Source: Oligoflexales bacterium (GTDB lineage Bacteria; Bdellovibrionota_B; Oligoflexia; Oligoflexales; RGVZ01). From it: DNA of 64,000 nucleotides. Location: positions 705,904-769,903 of the forward strand of contig CANLUT010000002.1 of NCBI GenBank assembly GCA_947494335.1. The letters run 5' to 3'. The position numbers and the translations under genes were made by a program. Below, piece by piece: positions 8,629 through 16,157 of this stretch. The notes beneath the pieces are model-generated. The model was not told where the DNA came from, searched no databases, and saw nothing but the letters and a program-made list of their open reading frames with translations. Position 1 is the first letter of the stretch. Every line of letters begins with the position of its first letter.

Positions 8629-9891
8629 TTGAAAAAATCAAAAGGTGACAAAGAAAAAGCCATGGCACCATCAATCAAAGCTGCGACAGCTTTGAGCGAT
8701 TTCTCACGAGGCTCCCTCGACTCTTCTCAGTTGGCTGCACAGCAGCGTGCCGCCATTCAAGCGGCAGCTTCAGGCTCTTCGGTAGGTCGACGGGCAGGTG
8801 ACCCCGGCCTTCAGTTGATTCCTGCGCGTCGTGTTCATCACGCATTGGAAAAGGCGCGGGGAAAAAGTTTGTTAATTTGCATCAAAGGCTATCCAGACCC
8901 TGATAACATCGCAGCATCTCTTTGCTTGCAGTGGCTAGCTAGGCACCATGACATCAGAACTAAAATTCTTCATTTTGAAGAAATTTCTCATTATGAGAAC
9001 CGTGCTCTCGTTAAGAAATTAGATATCGAAATTGAGCAATATGATCCGTCAATGGACCTTTCTAGTTGGGATTATTTTGCGGTGAATGACTCGCAAAACT
9101 GTGAACTACCGATAAAGCTACCGGCAGAGTGTCGATTGCTCGTGTTTGTCGATCATCATAAAAGCTTAGGAACTGTTTCAGGCGAGTTCGTGGATATTCG
9201 AGAGGATAGTGGCTCAACGTCCGCAGTTTACGCAGAGTATTTGATCGATGGACCAACAAAGTTTGATGGTTCGTCCAACGAGCAGACTAAAATTGCTACT
9301 GCTATGATGCACGGTATCAGAAGTGATACTGATAATTTTGCAAATGCCACTCCGATGGATTATCGCGCCAGTGAGTTTCTGGCGAAGCATATGGACAAGG
9401 ATTTACTGAACCTCATTTCGAGACAGTCGATTCCGGCAAAAACAATGGATCTCACGCAGATCGCATTACAGCGTAAGGACATTAAGGGTACCTTCATGTT
9501 CGCTGGCGTTGGCTACGTTCGAGAGGAAGATCGCGATGGTATTGGCCAATGTGCGGACTATCTGCTTCATCGCGAGGGGATCGACACCGTTATTGTTTAC
9601 GGCGTTGTAGGCAATGAATGGATTGATGGCTCACTGCGAACACGCTCACATACACTTGATCCAGATCGATGGATCAAAGATGTATTTGGGCAAGATAAAA
9701 ATGGACAGTTTTACGGAGGTGGGCGCAAAGACAAGGGTGGTTTTCAGATCCCACTCGGTGTCTTTGCCAATGTCTCTGACAAAGAGTTACTGTGGATTTT
9801 GATCAAGAAGACTATTGACGAACTCTTCTATGACAAAATTGGAGTTGACGGTAAGCCTAGTCACGACGAAATTCAGTCAGGTAAAGTCTGA
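8629..9891 (+). CDS. DHH/DHHA1 family phosphoesterase (NrnA/RecJ-like)
   Basis: DHH phosphoesterases use two metal ions to hydrolyse short oligonucleotides, cyclic dinucleotides or DNA ends. Visible motifs: motif I GYPDPDN (Asp 90 and 92), motif II VNDSQ (Asp 154), motif III DHH at 175-177, RSDTDNF, and the DHHA1 glycine motif GGGRKDKGG. The 420-residue length suits an NrnA-like protein with an extra 75-residue, Ala/Ser-rich, probably disordered N-terminus. Start is TTG at 8629 with aaggaa 8 bases upstream; an ATG at 8662 is the alternative. Substrate is open: nanoRNA, pAp or c-di-nucleotide breakdown are all family roles. Confidence 0.88.
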   Translation: MKKSKGDKEKAMAPSIKAATALSDFSRGSLDSSQLAAQQRAAIQAAASGSSVGRRAGDPGLQLIPARRVHHALEKARGKSLLICIKGYPDPDNIAASLCLQWLARHHDIRTKILHFEEISHYENRALVKKLDIEIEQYDPSMDLSSWDYFAVNDSQNCELPIKLPAECRLLVFVDHHKSLGTVSGEFVDIREDSGSTSAVYAEYLIDGPTKFDGSSNEQTKIATAMMHGIRSDTDNFANATPMDYRASEFLAKHMDKDLLNLISRQSIPAKTMDLTQIALQRKDIKGTFMFAGVGYVREEDRDGIGQCADYLLHREGIDTVIVYGVVGNEWIDGSLRTRSHTLDPDRWIKDVFGQDKNGQFYGGGRKDKGGFQIPLGVFANVSDKELLWILIKKTIDELFYDKIGVDGKPSHDEIQSGKV

Positions 9892-9896
9892 TTCCA

Positions 9897-10295
9897 TCAG
9901 TCAACGTTGATGTGACCACCAACGTGCGCCGGATGTAGCTGACAACTAAATTTTATTTTCTCCTTCTTGCTCGGAGTGAAGGATACCACCTGAGTGGCTT
10001 TGCCTCCGACGACAATGTTTTCAGCAAGTCCAGGCAAATTAAAACCATGGGGCTCTGGAAGAGTATTCACAAGCTCAAGTTCAACTTTTTGTCCTGCCTT
10101 AACGTTGATTTCAGAGGGGAGCCAGGTTTTTTTACCGTCAACCAGCTTGTTGGTAACAGTTACTTTTTGAACTTCCGCCCTATCGGTCTGACTGCTCGCA
10201 GCCGCTGGTTTTGCTGTTTTAGTATCTGCCAACGCACTGCCTGATAAAAACGCACACGCTGCGATTGTGAAGACCAATTTGCTTAATTTTTTCAT
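9897..10295 (-). CDS. Secreted cupredoxin, nitrosocyanin-like metal site
   Basis: A signal peptide (MKKLSKLVFTIAACAFLSGS, cut after ALA) leads to a single cupredoxin domain of about 105 residues. Candidate copper ligands are His83 (EPHGF) and the C-terminal cluster Cys118, His121, His124, His128 in CQLHPAHVGGH. The CxxHP spacing and the EPHGF position resemble nitrosocyanin, where CQLHP also occurs and a Glu holds the place of His83 here. No Met follows the Cys/His pair as in blue copper proteins. It could be an electron carrier or copper-handling protein in the periplasm. Domain is clear, metal site is inference. Confidence 0.8.
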   Translation of the reverse strand: MKKLSKLVFTIAACAFLSGSALADTKTAKPAAASSQTDRAEVQKVTVTNKLVDGKKTWLPSEINVKAGQKVELELVNTLPEPHGFNLPGLAENIVVGGKATQVVSFTPSKKEKIKFSCQLHPAHVGGHINVD

Positions 10296-10360
10296 CTGAT
10301 CAGATCCTTTGTTTGTAAGGTTTCGGAAATTTTAGCCAAAAAACTCATCAGTCCCAAGTT

Positions 10361-10684
10361 TTATTTGGCTTCCGTCTCTTGCAAAATCCATTTTATGTAA
10401 GCATCGGATCCGCCCTCGACGGCAATATTTAAAATGCAGGGTGTTTCATAAGAGTGCAGCTCTTTAATTCGTCTTGTAACACTGGCCGTCAGTGAATGAC
10501 GGGTTTTGATGATCAAAACACTCTCTTCCGATGACTCAATCTTGTTATTCCAGCGATAAAGACTGTGCATGCCAGGCAAGATGTTAACGCAGGCGGCTAG
10601 GCTGGATTCAATGACTGCTCGTCCAATCGCCCTAGCCTCTTGTGTGTCCTTGCATGTTACGTAGAGCAGTTTAATATCGTCCAT
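10361..10684 (-). CDS. cutA: Divalent-cation tolerance protein CutA
   Basis: A 107-residue protein of the CutA1 family, a trimeric ferredoxin-like fold linked to copper tolerance. Diagnostic stretches are LYVTCKDTQEARAIGRAVIE, AACVNILPGMHSLYRWNNKI, ESSEESVLIIKTR and the ending PCILNIAVEGGSDAYIKWI. Length is normal. It lies about 65 bases downstream of the cupredoxin in the same direction; two metal-linked genes together may be coincidence. The upstream gap of 66 bases is shared with the divergent yciO. Confidence 0.92.
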   Translation of the reverse strand: MDDIKLLYVTCKDTQEARAIGRAVIESSLAACVNILPGMHSLYRWNNKIESSEESVLIIKTRHSLTASVTRRIKELHSYETPCILNIAVEGGSDAYIKWILQETEAK

Positions 10685-10750
10685 GAATTGGTTTCTTCCT
10701 TTCGGGGATTTTGCCGAATATACTAGTCATGTTGGTATTCGGAGACTTAT

Positions 10751-11392
10751 TTGGCAAGTCATCTTTACACATGGATAAACCCAGTTCGCGAGTCTCATAT
10801 CGAGCAGATTTGCGCGGTACTCAGAGATGATGGAGTTGTAGCTCTTGGGCTTGACGTGGCGTGGGCGTTTGTGTGTGATGCTGCCAGCAGTAAGGCTTTG
10901 GACAGAATTCATCGGTTAAAGCCAGAGCATCCTAAAAGTCGTCCTTTTAGTTTAATTTGCAGCTCCATTTCCATGGCGTCGCGTGTCTGTGCGATTGATG
11001 ATAGTGCTTACCGTTGGCTGAAGAAATCGCTTCCGGGACCATACACCGTGATTCTTGACCGTCACGCAAGTCTGCCTCGGCAAATCCATGACAAGCGACG
11101 CGAGGTGGGACTTAGAATCCCAGATGATCCCCTGGTGTGGGCTATCGTTGAGAGGCTGGGTCACCCATTAGCCGCCTCAACCATCCCGGTGGCACAGGGT
11201 GAATTCGGAAATGGTCATCCCGGGTTTGGGACCGAGGTTATGGACTCATGGGGGCATGCCATCGATTTGGTGGTCGATCTCGGGGATGAAAGTCCTAGGC
11301 AAGAGACTACAATCATTGACTTAAAAGGTGGTGTTCCGGAGCTCGTTCGTCTTGGTGCCGGAGACCCTAGTTCATTTGGGATTTCTTCTTAG
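10751..11392 (+). CDS. YciO-like protein of the Sua5/YciO/YrdC family
   Basis: The 213-residue protein matches YciO more than Sua5/TsaC: it has the KxR-type nucleotide region SRPFSLICSSIS, the LPGPYTVILDRH segment, EVGLRIPDDP, and the ending TTIIDLKGGVPELVRLGAGD. TsaC/Sua5 make threonylcarbamoyl-AMP for tRNA t6A; the physiological role of YciO is not settled. Start: TTG at 10751 with ggaga at 10741-10745. An ATG 20 bases downstream is out of frame. The gene opens a rightward operon that continues with the RuBisCO-like protein. Confidence 0.85.
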   Translation: MASHLYTWINPVRESHIEQICAVLRDDGVVALGLDVAWAFVCDAASSKALDRIHRLKPEHPKSRPFSLICSSISMASRVCAIDDSAYRWLKKSLPGPYTVILDRHASLPRQIHDKRREVGLRIPDDPLVWAIVERLGHPLAASTIPVAQGEFGNGHPGFGTEVMDSWGHAIDLVVDLGDESPRQETTIIDLKGGVPELVRLGAGDPSSFGISS

Positions 11393-11462
11393 GTCAGCTC
11401 AGGGGTTGACCTTCCCCAAGTCTCGTCATATCAGAGGGTTTCATTGCATTGAGGGACTCCTG

Positions 11463-12617
11463 ATGGTCGACAGTATTCTATTTCCAGCAAAGAACGAGCT
11501 CGAACCGCTCAGTCATCGCGTCGGCGGTTTGGTTAAGGCTTGTTACTCATTCCCGGCTGAGGATGAGGCCGCTGCACGCAAGATGTCCATTCAAATAGCC
11601 ACCGGTCAAACAATCGGCTTTTTGCCAGATGACTTGCCGATATATGAGCTTCACGTTGGCCGGGTTGTAAACATTGAAATGTTGGGTGATCGTGGTCGTG
11701 CGACTATCGTGTTTCCAGCGCAGCTATTTGGAAACGATATTTCCGGAATGCTGACCGTATTATTTGGCAAAATCTCTTTTGCTCCTGGTCTTAGATTAGA
11801 ATCAGTGGAGGCTGACAGCAACTTCTTGAGGTTACTCAAGGGCCCGAGGCACGGGCTGTCTGGTATTCGCACCATCGTTGGGAAACAGCATTCAAAAAAG
11901 CCACTCTTAATGGCCATCTTAAAACCTGGTCTGGGTCCATCTGACGACAAGATTGCTGAGCAGTTCGGGAAATTGGTTCAAGCAGGCACAGACTTGGTCA
12001 AAGACGATGAAACTCGCATCGATCTGACGTTGGATCAAGCCTTGGTGCGACTCGAAAAAGTACTATCTTCCGGCAAGGGCAAAGGTATCTACGTCACCCA
12101 CTTGTCCGGTCCTGCCTTTGAATTGAAGCAGCGCGCTCTTAAGCTACAGTCAGCTGGTGCACAGGCTTTTTTATTTTGCCCGTACACCTATGGATTATCG
12201 ATACTGCAGGCATTGTGCTCGGATCCGGAAATTAAGGTGCCGTTATTTGCCCATCCAGCTTTTACTGGCATCATGAGTCATGGGTCTAGTGCAGTTAGCC
12301 CGTCGGTTTTGCTCGGAACATTGATGCGTTGGAGTGGTTGTGACGCTGTCTTGTTTCCAAGTCCTTATGGTTCAATTTCTCTACCCAAATCTGAAGCTAT
12401 TCAGGTCCATGAGAGTCTCGTTCGTCCCGAGGGCCAATTGAAAGTCGTTGCATCGGTACCGTCGGCTGGCATTATGCCTGAATTCGTTTCGCGTATTCGC
12501 GAGGATTTTGGCGGCGATGTTGTTGTGAATGCGGGAACTGGGATGGCGCGCACAGGTTCTGGTGTTGAGGAGGGCGCACAAGCCTTCCAACGCGAAATAG
12601 ATATTCATTTCTCTTAG
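11463..12617 (+). CDS. RuBisCO-like protein (form IV, MtnW/enolase-type)
   Basis: A 384-residue protein of the RuBisCO large-subunit superfamily. Seen: the active-site Lys in AILKPGLGPS (Lys154), the carbamylated-Lys/metal motif KDDE at 180-183, HPAF at 264-267 replacing the HRA of true RuBisCO, a loop-6 region (VPSAGIMPE) without the catalytic Lys, and a phosphate-binding NAGTG at 356-360. Form IV proteins do not fix CO2; known ones act as 2,3-diketo-5-methylthiopentyl-1-phosphate enolase, as a methylthioribulose-1-phosphate isomerase, or on phosphorylated branched acid sugars. An MtnB-like aldolase 11 bases downstream favours methionine salvage. ATG at 11463 has gaggga upstream; earlier in-frame codons overlap yciO. 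Confidence 0.9.
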   Translation: MVDSILFPAKNELEPLSHRVGGLVKACYSFPAEDEAAARKMSIQIATGQTIGFLPDDLPIYELHVGRVVNIEMLGDRGRATIVFPAQLFGNDISGMLTVLFGKISFAPGLRLESVEADSNFLRLLKGPRHGLSGIRTIVGKQHSKKPLLMAILKPGLGPSDDKIAEQFGKLVQAGTDLVKDDETRIDLTLDQALVRLEKVLSSGKGKGIYVTHLSGPAFELKQRALKLQSAGAQAFLFCPYTYGLSILQALCSDPEIKVPLFAHPAFTGIMSHGSSAVSPSVLLGTLMRWSGCDAVLFPSPYGSISLPKSEAIQVHESLVRPEGQLKVVASVPSAGIMPEFVSRIREDFGGDVVVNAGTGMARTGSGVEEGAQAFQREIDIHFS

Positions 12618-12628
12618 GAATTTAAAAG

Positions 12629-13252
12629 ATGTCAGCTGGCGTTAATCCATTTCCTGTCCCGTCACCACTTGAAAAGGTCCTGCTGAAGGAGTTGGTCAGT
12701 GTTGCTGCGCGCTGCTATGAGCGTGGATGGTCCTGGGGTACAGCTGGTAACTTCAGCATTCGCGGTAAAGGCTCACTTATCTGGCAAAGCGCAACTGGTC
12801 TGTGCAAGGGAGAGCTGAATCCTGATTTGTTTATAGCTGTGGACTTGGCGGTAGAAAAAGCTGTTGAACCATGGACTCAGAAACCATCAGCTGAGATGCC
12901 GGTTCACGCAGGGATATACAAGTCTGTTCCAGAAGCGCGCTGTGTGGTGCACACTCACCCTCCGCAGGCCGTTAGAGCCAGTCGAGGTAAGCAGTCATTG
13001 ATCTTTAAAGATGAGGAGATGGCGAAAGCCCTTGGTCTTCGCAGTCACACAGATACGCTATCCATCCCAATTCTTCCAAACGGCACTCCAGAGCAGATGC
13101 TGAATTATTCCGCAAAAGTTAAGGATGGTCTTGGCGCAGTTGCTAAGGTTCTTATTTTGGAGGGTCACGGTGTTTGGGCTTGGGGGAAAACACCCTTGGA
13201 AGCTCTCGCTTATTTGGAGGCTCTTGAGTTCCTATGCACTCCGAAACCGTAA
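12629..13252 (+). CDS. mtnB: Class II aldolase, probable methylthioribulose-1-phosphate dehydratase (MtnB-like)
   Basis: A 207-residue zinc enzyme of the class II aldolase/adducin family. Zinc ligands are visible as HTH in CVVHTHPP (about residues 109-111) and the later His in LEGHGVWAWGKTPLEAL. The acid catalyst region KPSAEMPVHAGIYK, SWGTAGNFSIR near the start and SATGLCKGEL all follow MtnB rather than fuculose aldolase. MtnB dehydrates methylthioribulose-1-phosphate to the diketo compound that MtnW enolises, so the two adjacent genes fit consecutive steps. Other class II aldolase substrates remain possible. The last 19 bases overlap lipB. Confidence 0.87.
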   Translation: MSAGVNPFPVPSPLEKVLLKELVSVAARCYERGWSWGTAGNFSIRGKGSLIWQSATGLCKGELNPDLFIAVDLAVEKAVEPWTQKPSAEMPVHAGIYKSVPEARCVVHTHPPQAVRASRGKQSLIFKDEEMAKALGLRSHTDTLSIPILPNGTPEQMLNYSAKVKDGLGAVAKVLILEGHGVWAWGKTPLEALAYLEALEFLCTPKP

Positions 13253-13926
13253 ATCCGATAATGAACGCGTTTAACGTGGTTGACCTTGGGGTCATGCGTT
13301 ACGGCGATGCGCTTATTCATCAGGAGCGAGCTCATGCAGATGTGATGAGTCAGCCGTCTCGTCATGTCATCTTTTGCGTCGAGCATGAGCCCGTTTTAAC
13401 AATGGGAAAAAACTCTGACGCCTCAAATCTGCTGTTTCCTCGTGATTTTTATATCCGACAAGGTGTCGAAATTTTCGATACAGAACGTGGCGGACAGGTT
13501 ACAGCGCATATGCCGGGACAGATGGTGATCTATCCAATATTAAATATGGCTGAGCTTAAGCTTTCGATTCGAGACTATGTCAATATTTTAGAGGAGTCGG
13601 TCATCCAAACTCTGGCGCATTTTGGGCTCCGCGCTCATCGTGATCAAGAGCATCCCGGCGTGTGGATTGAACACGAAAAAATATGTGCCCTTGGCGTTCG
13701 AGTGCGGTCTCGTGTGTCGATGCACGGTCTGGCTTTGAATGTTAGTAATGATCTTTCTCTCTTTGGTAAGATTATACCCTGCGGCATCAAATTCCGTGGT
13801 GTTACCAGTATCGAGAGACAACTTGGATCCAAAGTGGATATGTCAGTGGTTAAAGGCCAATTAATTGACCACATCACATCGCGCCTAGTCCGCGCCGATA
13901 TCTCCACTGTCCGTCGATTTAATTAA
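13234..13926 (+). CDS. lipB: Octanoyltransferase LipB
   Basis: LipB moves octanoyl groups from acyl carrier protein to lipoyl domains, the first step of protein lipoylation. The 230-residue protein carries HEPVLTMGK, RGGQVTAHMPGQ (RGGQ at 85-88), the catalytic Lys149 in EHEKICALGVR, and catalytic Cys183 in IIPCGI, plus MHGLALNV. All are intact. Start at 13234 has ggagg about 12 bases upstream inside mtnB; an ATG at 13261 is an alternative. The 3' end overlaps the convergent response-regulator gene by 42 bases. No lipA is seen in the window. Confidence 0.95.
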   Translation: MHSETVNPIMNAFNVVDLGVMRYGDALIHQERAHADVMSQPSRHVIFCVEHEPVLTMGKNSDASNLLFPRDFYIRQGVEIFDTERGGQVTAHMPGQMVIYPILNMAELKLSIRDYVNILEESVIQTLAHFGLRAHRDQEHPGVWIEHEKICALGVRVRSRVSMHGLALNVSNDLSLFGKIIPCGIKFRGVTSIERQLGSKVDMSVVKGQLIDHITSRLVRADISTVRRFN

Positions 13927-15342
13927 TAGGTGAAGCTCTTTACGAGAGATAAGATTCAGATTTACAATTTGTTCAATCTTTGACGCCATCGTGGACTTCG
14001 GAATTCCTGCGGCTTTGGCTACAGCCCGCATCGACATGGTGCCGTTTTTTTGAAATTCAGCGCGTATGATTTCAATAAGAAGGCGCGCAGAGAGCGCGTC
14101 AAAGCTTGGTCGCTGCTCTTCGCTCCACCTGACTGTGATAGTTTGGTTGTCAGCAGGCTTGTCGTCAGTTGGCTTGCATCTGTCTGACATTCGTTGCCAA
14201 ATGTTTGAAGGTATGGAGCTTGGGGTCAAGATCCCGTCAGACGAGTGTTCAGTCATCGCTCTTAAACAATTTCTTAGCTCGCGAACATTGCCGTTCACCC
14301 AATCATAGGACTTTAAGGCTTCCAGAACGAGTGGCGCGAGAGAATACGGCCCACCTCTCATACTACCGCAAAAAAATTGTACCAACTCGGTAATTTCTTC
14401 TTTACGGGCGCGCAGCGGCGGCAATTGGATCTGCGTTTCACAAAGTCTCTGCCAAAGGTCTTTCCGAAATTTTCCCTTCTCAACAAGAATGCTGAGTGCC
14501 TCATTTGTAGCTGAAATAACTCTAAACGACAGTTTCAGTTCTTGATTCGCTCCGACTCTTCTAATCGTCTGATTTTCAATGGCACGCAGAAGTCCCGCCT
14601 GTGCTTCGAGCGTCAGCGTCGCGACCTCATCGAGGAAAATCCAACCACCATTGGCAGATTCGAGGAGTCCTTTTTTGTCTGAATTGGCCCCGGTAAAGGC
14701 GCCCTTGGTATGACCAAAAAGTTCACTTTGAATCAATGTGGGCGGAATGGTCGCACAGTTGACTTTTATAAAGGGAGTGTCTTTTGGGCTGTGAAATTGA
14801 AATAATTCAACGACGACCTCTTTGCCTGTGCCGCTTTCTCCCTCGATGTAGATGCAGTTGATCGCCGACTGAATTAGCTGCGGTATACGTTTTTCGATGG
14901 ATTTCATGGTGGATCCAGCGATATCTCCGCTTATTTTTGACTTCGTTAACTTTATTTTCCGTAGATTTATGGCGAACTCAATACGCCTTAACGTACTGGC
15001 GCTGTCCCAATCTTTGGTAATAAAGTCGTCGGCGCCAGAGGCAAGACTCTCTCTTACAAAATTCAAATTTTTCGAAGCCGAACACATGAGTATCGCTGAC
15101 TCCGGACAGAGATTGCGACAGATTTTCGCGATCTCGATACCGTTTTTGTCGCCTTCTGACAAGCTCACATCAAGTACAAAAACATCGATATTATTATCAT
15201 TCTTCAGCTTGGCAAACATGGACTCAGAGTTTTGAAATTGAATCAAATGAATGTCCAACGTCGAATTTTCTTTTGAGAGGATCTTGGAAAATCGCTCAAG
15301 CGTCAGGAGGTCGTCATCTAAATGCACGATATTAATTCTCAT
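13885..15342 (-). CDS. NtrC-family sigma-54-dependent response regulator
   Basis: The protein has a receiver domain (acidic DDD at 9-11, phosphoacceptor Asp58 in VLDVS, Lys110), then a sigma-54 AAA+ domain: Walker A GESGTGKE at 168-175, the sigma-54-contacting GAFTGA at 214-219, and Walker B GGWIFLDE. Near 440-465 is a C-terminal helix-turn-helix (MRAVAKAAGIPKSTMASKIE). At 485 residues it is full length and looks active, so it should turn on sigma-54 promoters after phosphorylation. It starts with ATGA overlapping the stop of the 96-residue H-box protein upstream. The HTH resembles the Fis-type only loosely. No sigma-54 target promoter is recognised nearby. Confidence 0.93.
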   Translation of the reverse strand: MRINIVHLDDDLLTLERFSKILSKENSTLDIHLIQFQNSESMFAKLKNDNNIDVFVLDVSLSEGDKNGIEIAKICRNLCPESAILMCSASKNLNFVRESLASGADDFITKDWDSASTLRRIEFAINLRKIKLTKSKISGDIAGSTMKSIEKRIPQLIQSAINCIYIEGESGTGKEVVVELFQFHSPKDTPFIKVNCATIPPTLIQSELFGHTKGAFTGANSDKKGLLESANGGWIFLDEVATLTLEAQAGLLRAIENQTIRRVGANQELKLSFRVISATNEALSILVEKGKFRKDLWQRLCETQIQLPPLRARKEEITELVQFFCGSMRGGPYSLAPLVLEALKSYDWVNGNVRELRNCLRAMTEHSSDGILTPSSIPSNIWQRMSDRCKPTDDKPADNQTITVRWSEEQRPSFDALSARLLIEIIRAEFQKNGTMSMRAVAKAAGIPKSTMASKIEQIVNLNLISRKELHLLIKSTDSGDIGAD

Positions 15343-15629
15343 GACGATTCTCGCTGGTTGTGATGTTGCATGAGAGCTTCTATGAACTTTTCTGCAATTA
15401 GTTTGAGAGTCAACTCGTGCTTTTGCAGTTGAGCAATTTTTCTAGTCGTATCTTGGCTTTTAGGACCGGTGTTTTCCTCGGATAAGGATTCAATCATCAT
15501 GGCGTAAGAGAGAAGCGCAGCCTTAATGTCATGTGTCACTTGCGATTTTAGATCCTCGTTAATGGAGCGTGAAATTTTAATTCTAAGTTCAATCGACTCC
15601 AGTGTGATCAGTGTGCTTACTTTTGACAT
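15339..15629 (-). CDS. Stand-alone histidine-kinase-type H-box helical protein, no ATPase domain
   Basis: A 96-residue all-helical protein. Helix 1 carries SQVTHDIKAALLSYAMM, which resembles the H-box of HisKA domains (candidate phospho-His33; the usual Pro after HDIK is Ala). A second helix, KIAQLQKHELTLKLIAEKFI, matches the second helix of a DHp hairpin. There is no N, G1 or G2 box, so it cannot bind ATP by itself. The gene overlaps the NtrC-type regulator by four bases, so translation is coupled. Inference: phosphotransfer intermediate, phosphatase partner or adaptor for that regulator. It may instead be a fortuitous helical match. Confidence 0.6.
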   Translation of the reverse strand: MSKVSTLITLESIELRIKISRSINEDLKSQVTHDIKAALLSYAMMIESLSEENTGPKSQDTTRKIAQLQKHELTLKLIAEKFIEALMQHHNQRESS

Positions 15630-15824
15630 AGTTCTCGTAGTCCTAATTTATCTGCGCTGTGGAACCTTATCGGCGCAAGGCCCCTGAACTTGAGGGGAGT
15701 TAATGTCCTGTAATGGCCTGTAATTAATGCGAATAGCGATAAAACGTTGTTTTTAAGTTGAGCAGTGGTTAGTATCCAGCGGCCACCGCAAGATCGGAAT
15801 TTTCGTTGTCTTTTGAGGCTTAGG

Positions 15825-16148
15825 ATGTCCCAGTCAAACTCCACAAATCAGACCCCTGCTGCAGCGGCCTCACCTCAGCCAGAGTTCGAAGTTCTGATGG
15901 TTCCCTCAGCTTTGCAGGGGCTTCGACCGTGCTGTCGCGATACCGTTCGCAGCCACGTCACTCATAATCCGATGATGGTTTGTCCAGATTGCAAGATCAT
16001 GATCAAGTGTTTTTCGGACGAGAAATCCTTCAATAATTATCTGACTTTTTGTAGAACCAGAGGGCGCCGCGTGAAAACGGTCGTTGAATCTGGCTTTTTT
16101 TTCGCAATGTATAACACGTACCCTATGTCGATTGGGTCCGGCGGCTAA
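15825..16148 (+). CDS. Small cysteine-rich protein, probable zinc binding
   Basis: The ATG at 15825 has tgagg 9-10 bases upstream and gives 107 residues. The first 20 residues are Ser/Thr/Ala/Pro-rich. Then come CC (36-37), CPDC (53-56), Cys62 and Cys76, a spacing that suggests a zinc ribbon. His44 and His47 add possible ligands. No signal peptide, so likely cytoplasmic. The C-terminus is Gly-rich. Family not recognised. It ends 10 bases before the convergent ctpA gene. Confidence 0.6.
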   Translation: MSQSNSTNQTPAAAASPQPEFEVLMVPSALQGLRPCCRDTVRSHVTHNPMMVCPDCKIMIKCFSDEKSFNNYLTFCRTRGRRVKTVVESGFFFAMYNTYPMSIGSGG

Positions 16149-16157
16149 TCTATAAAT

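Noticed and set aside
11463-12617. True CO2-fixing RuBisCO
   Set aside because: It lacks the loop-6 catalytic Lys and the HRA motif, and no small subunit or phosphoribulokinase is near, so a form IV protein is the better reading.
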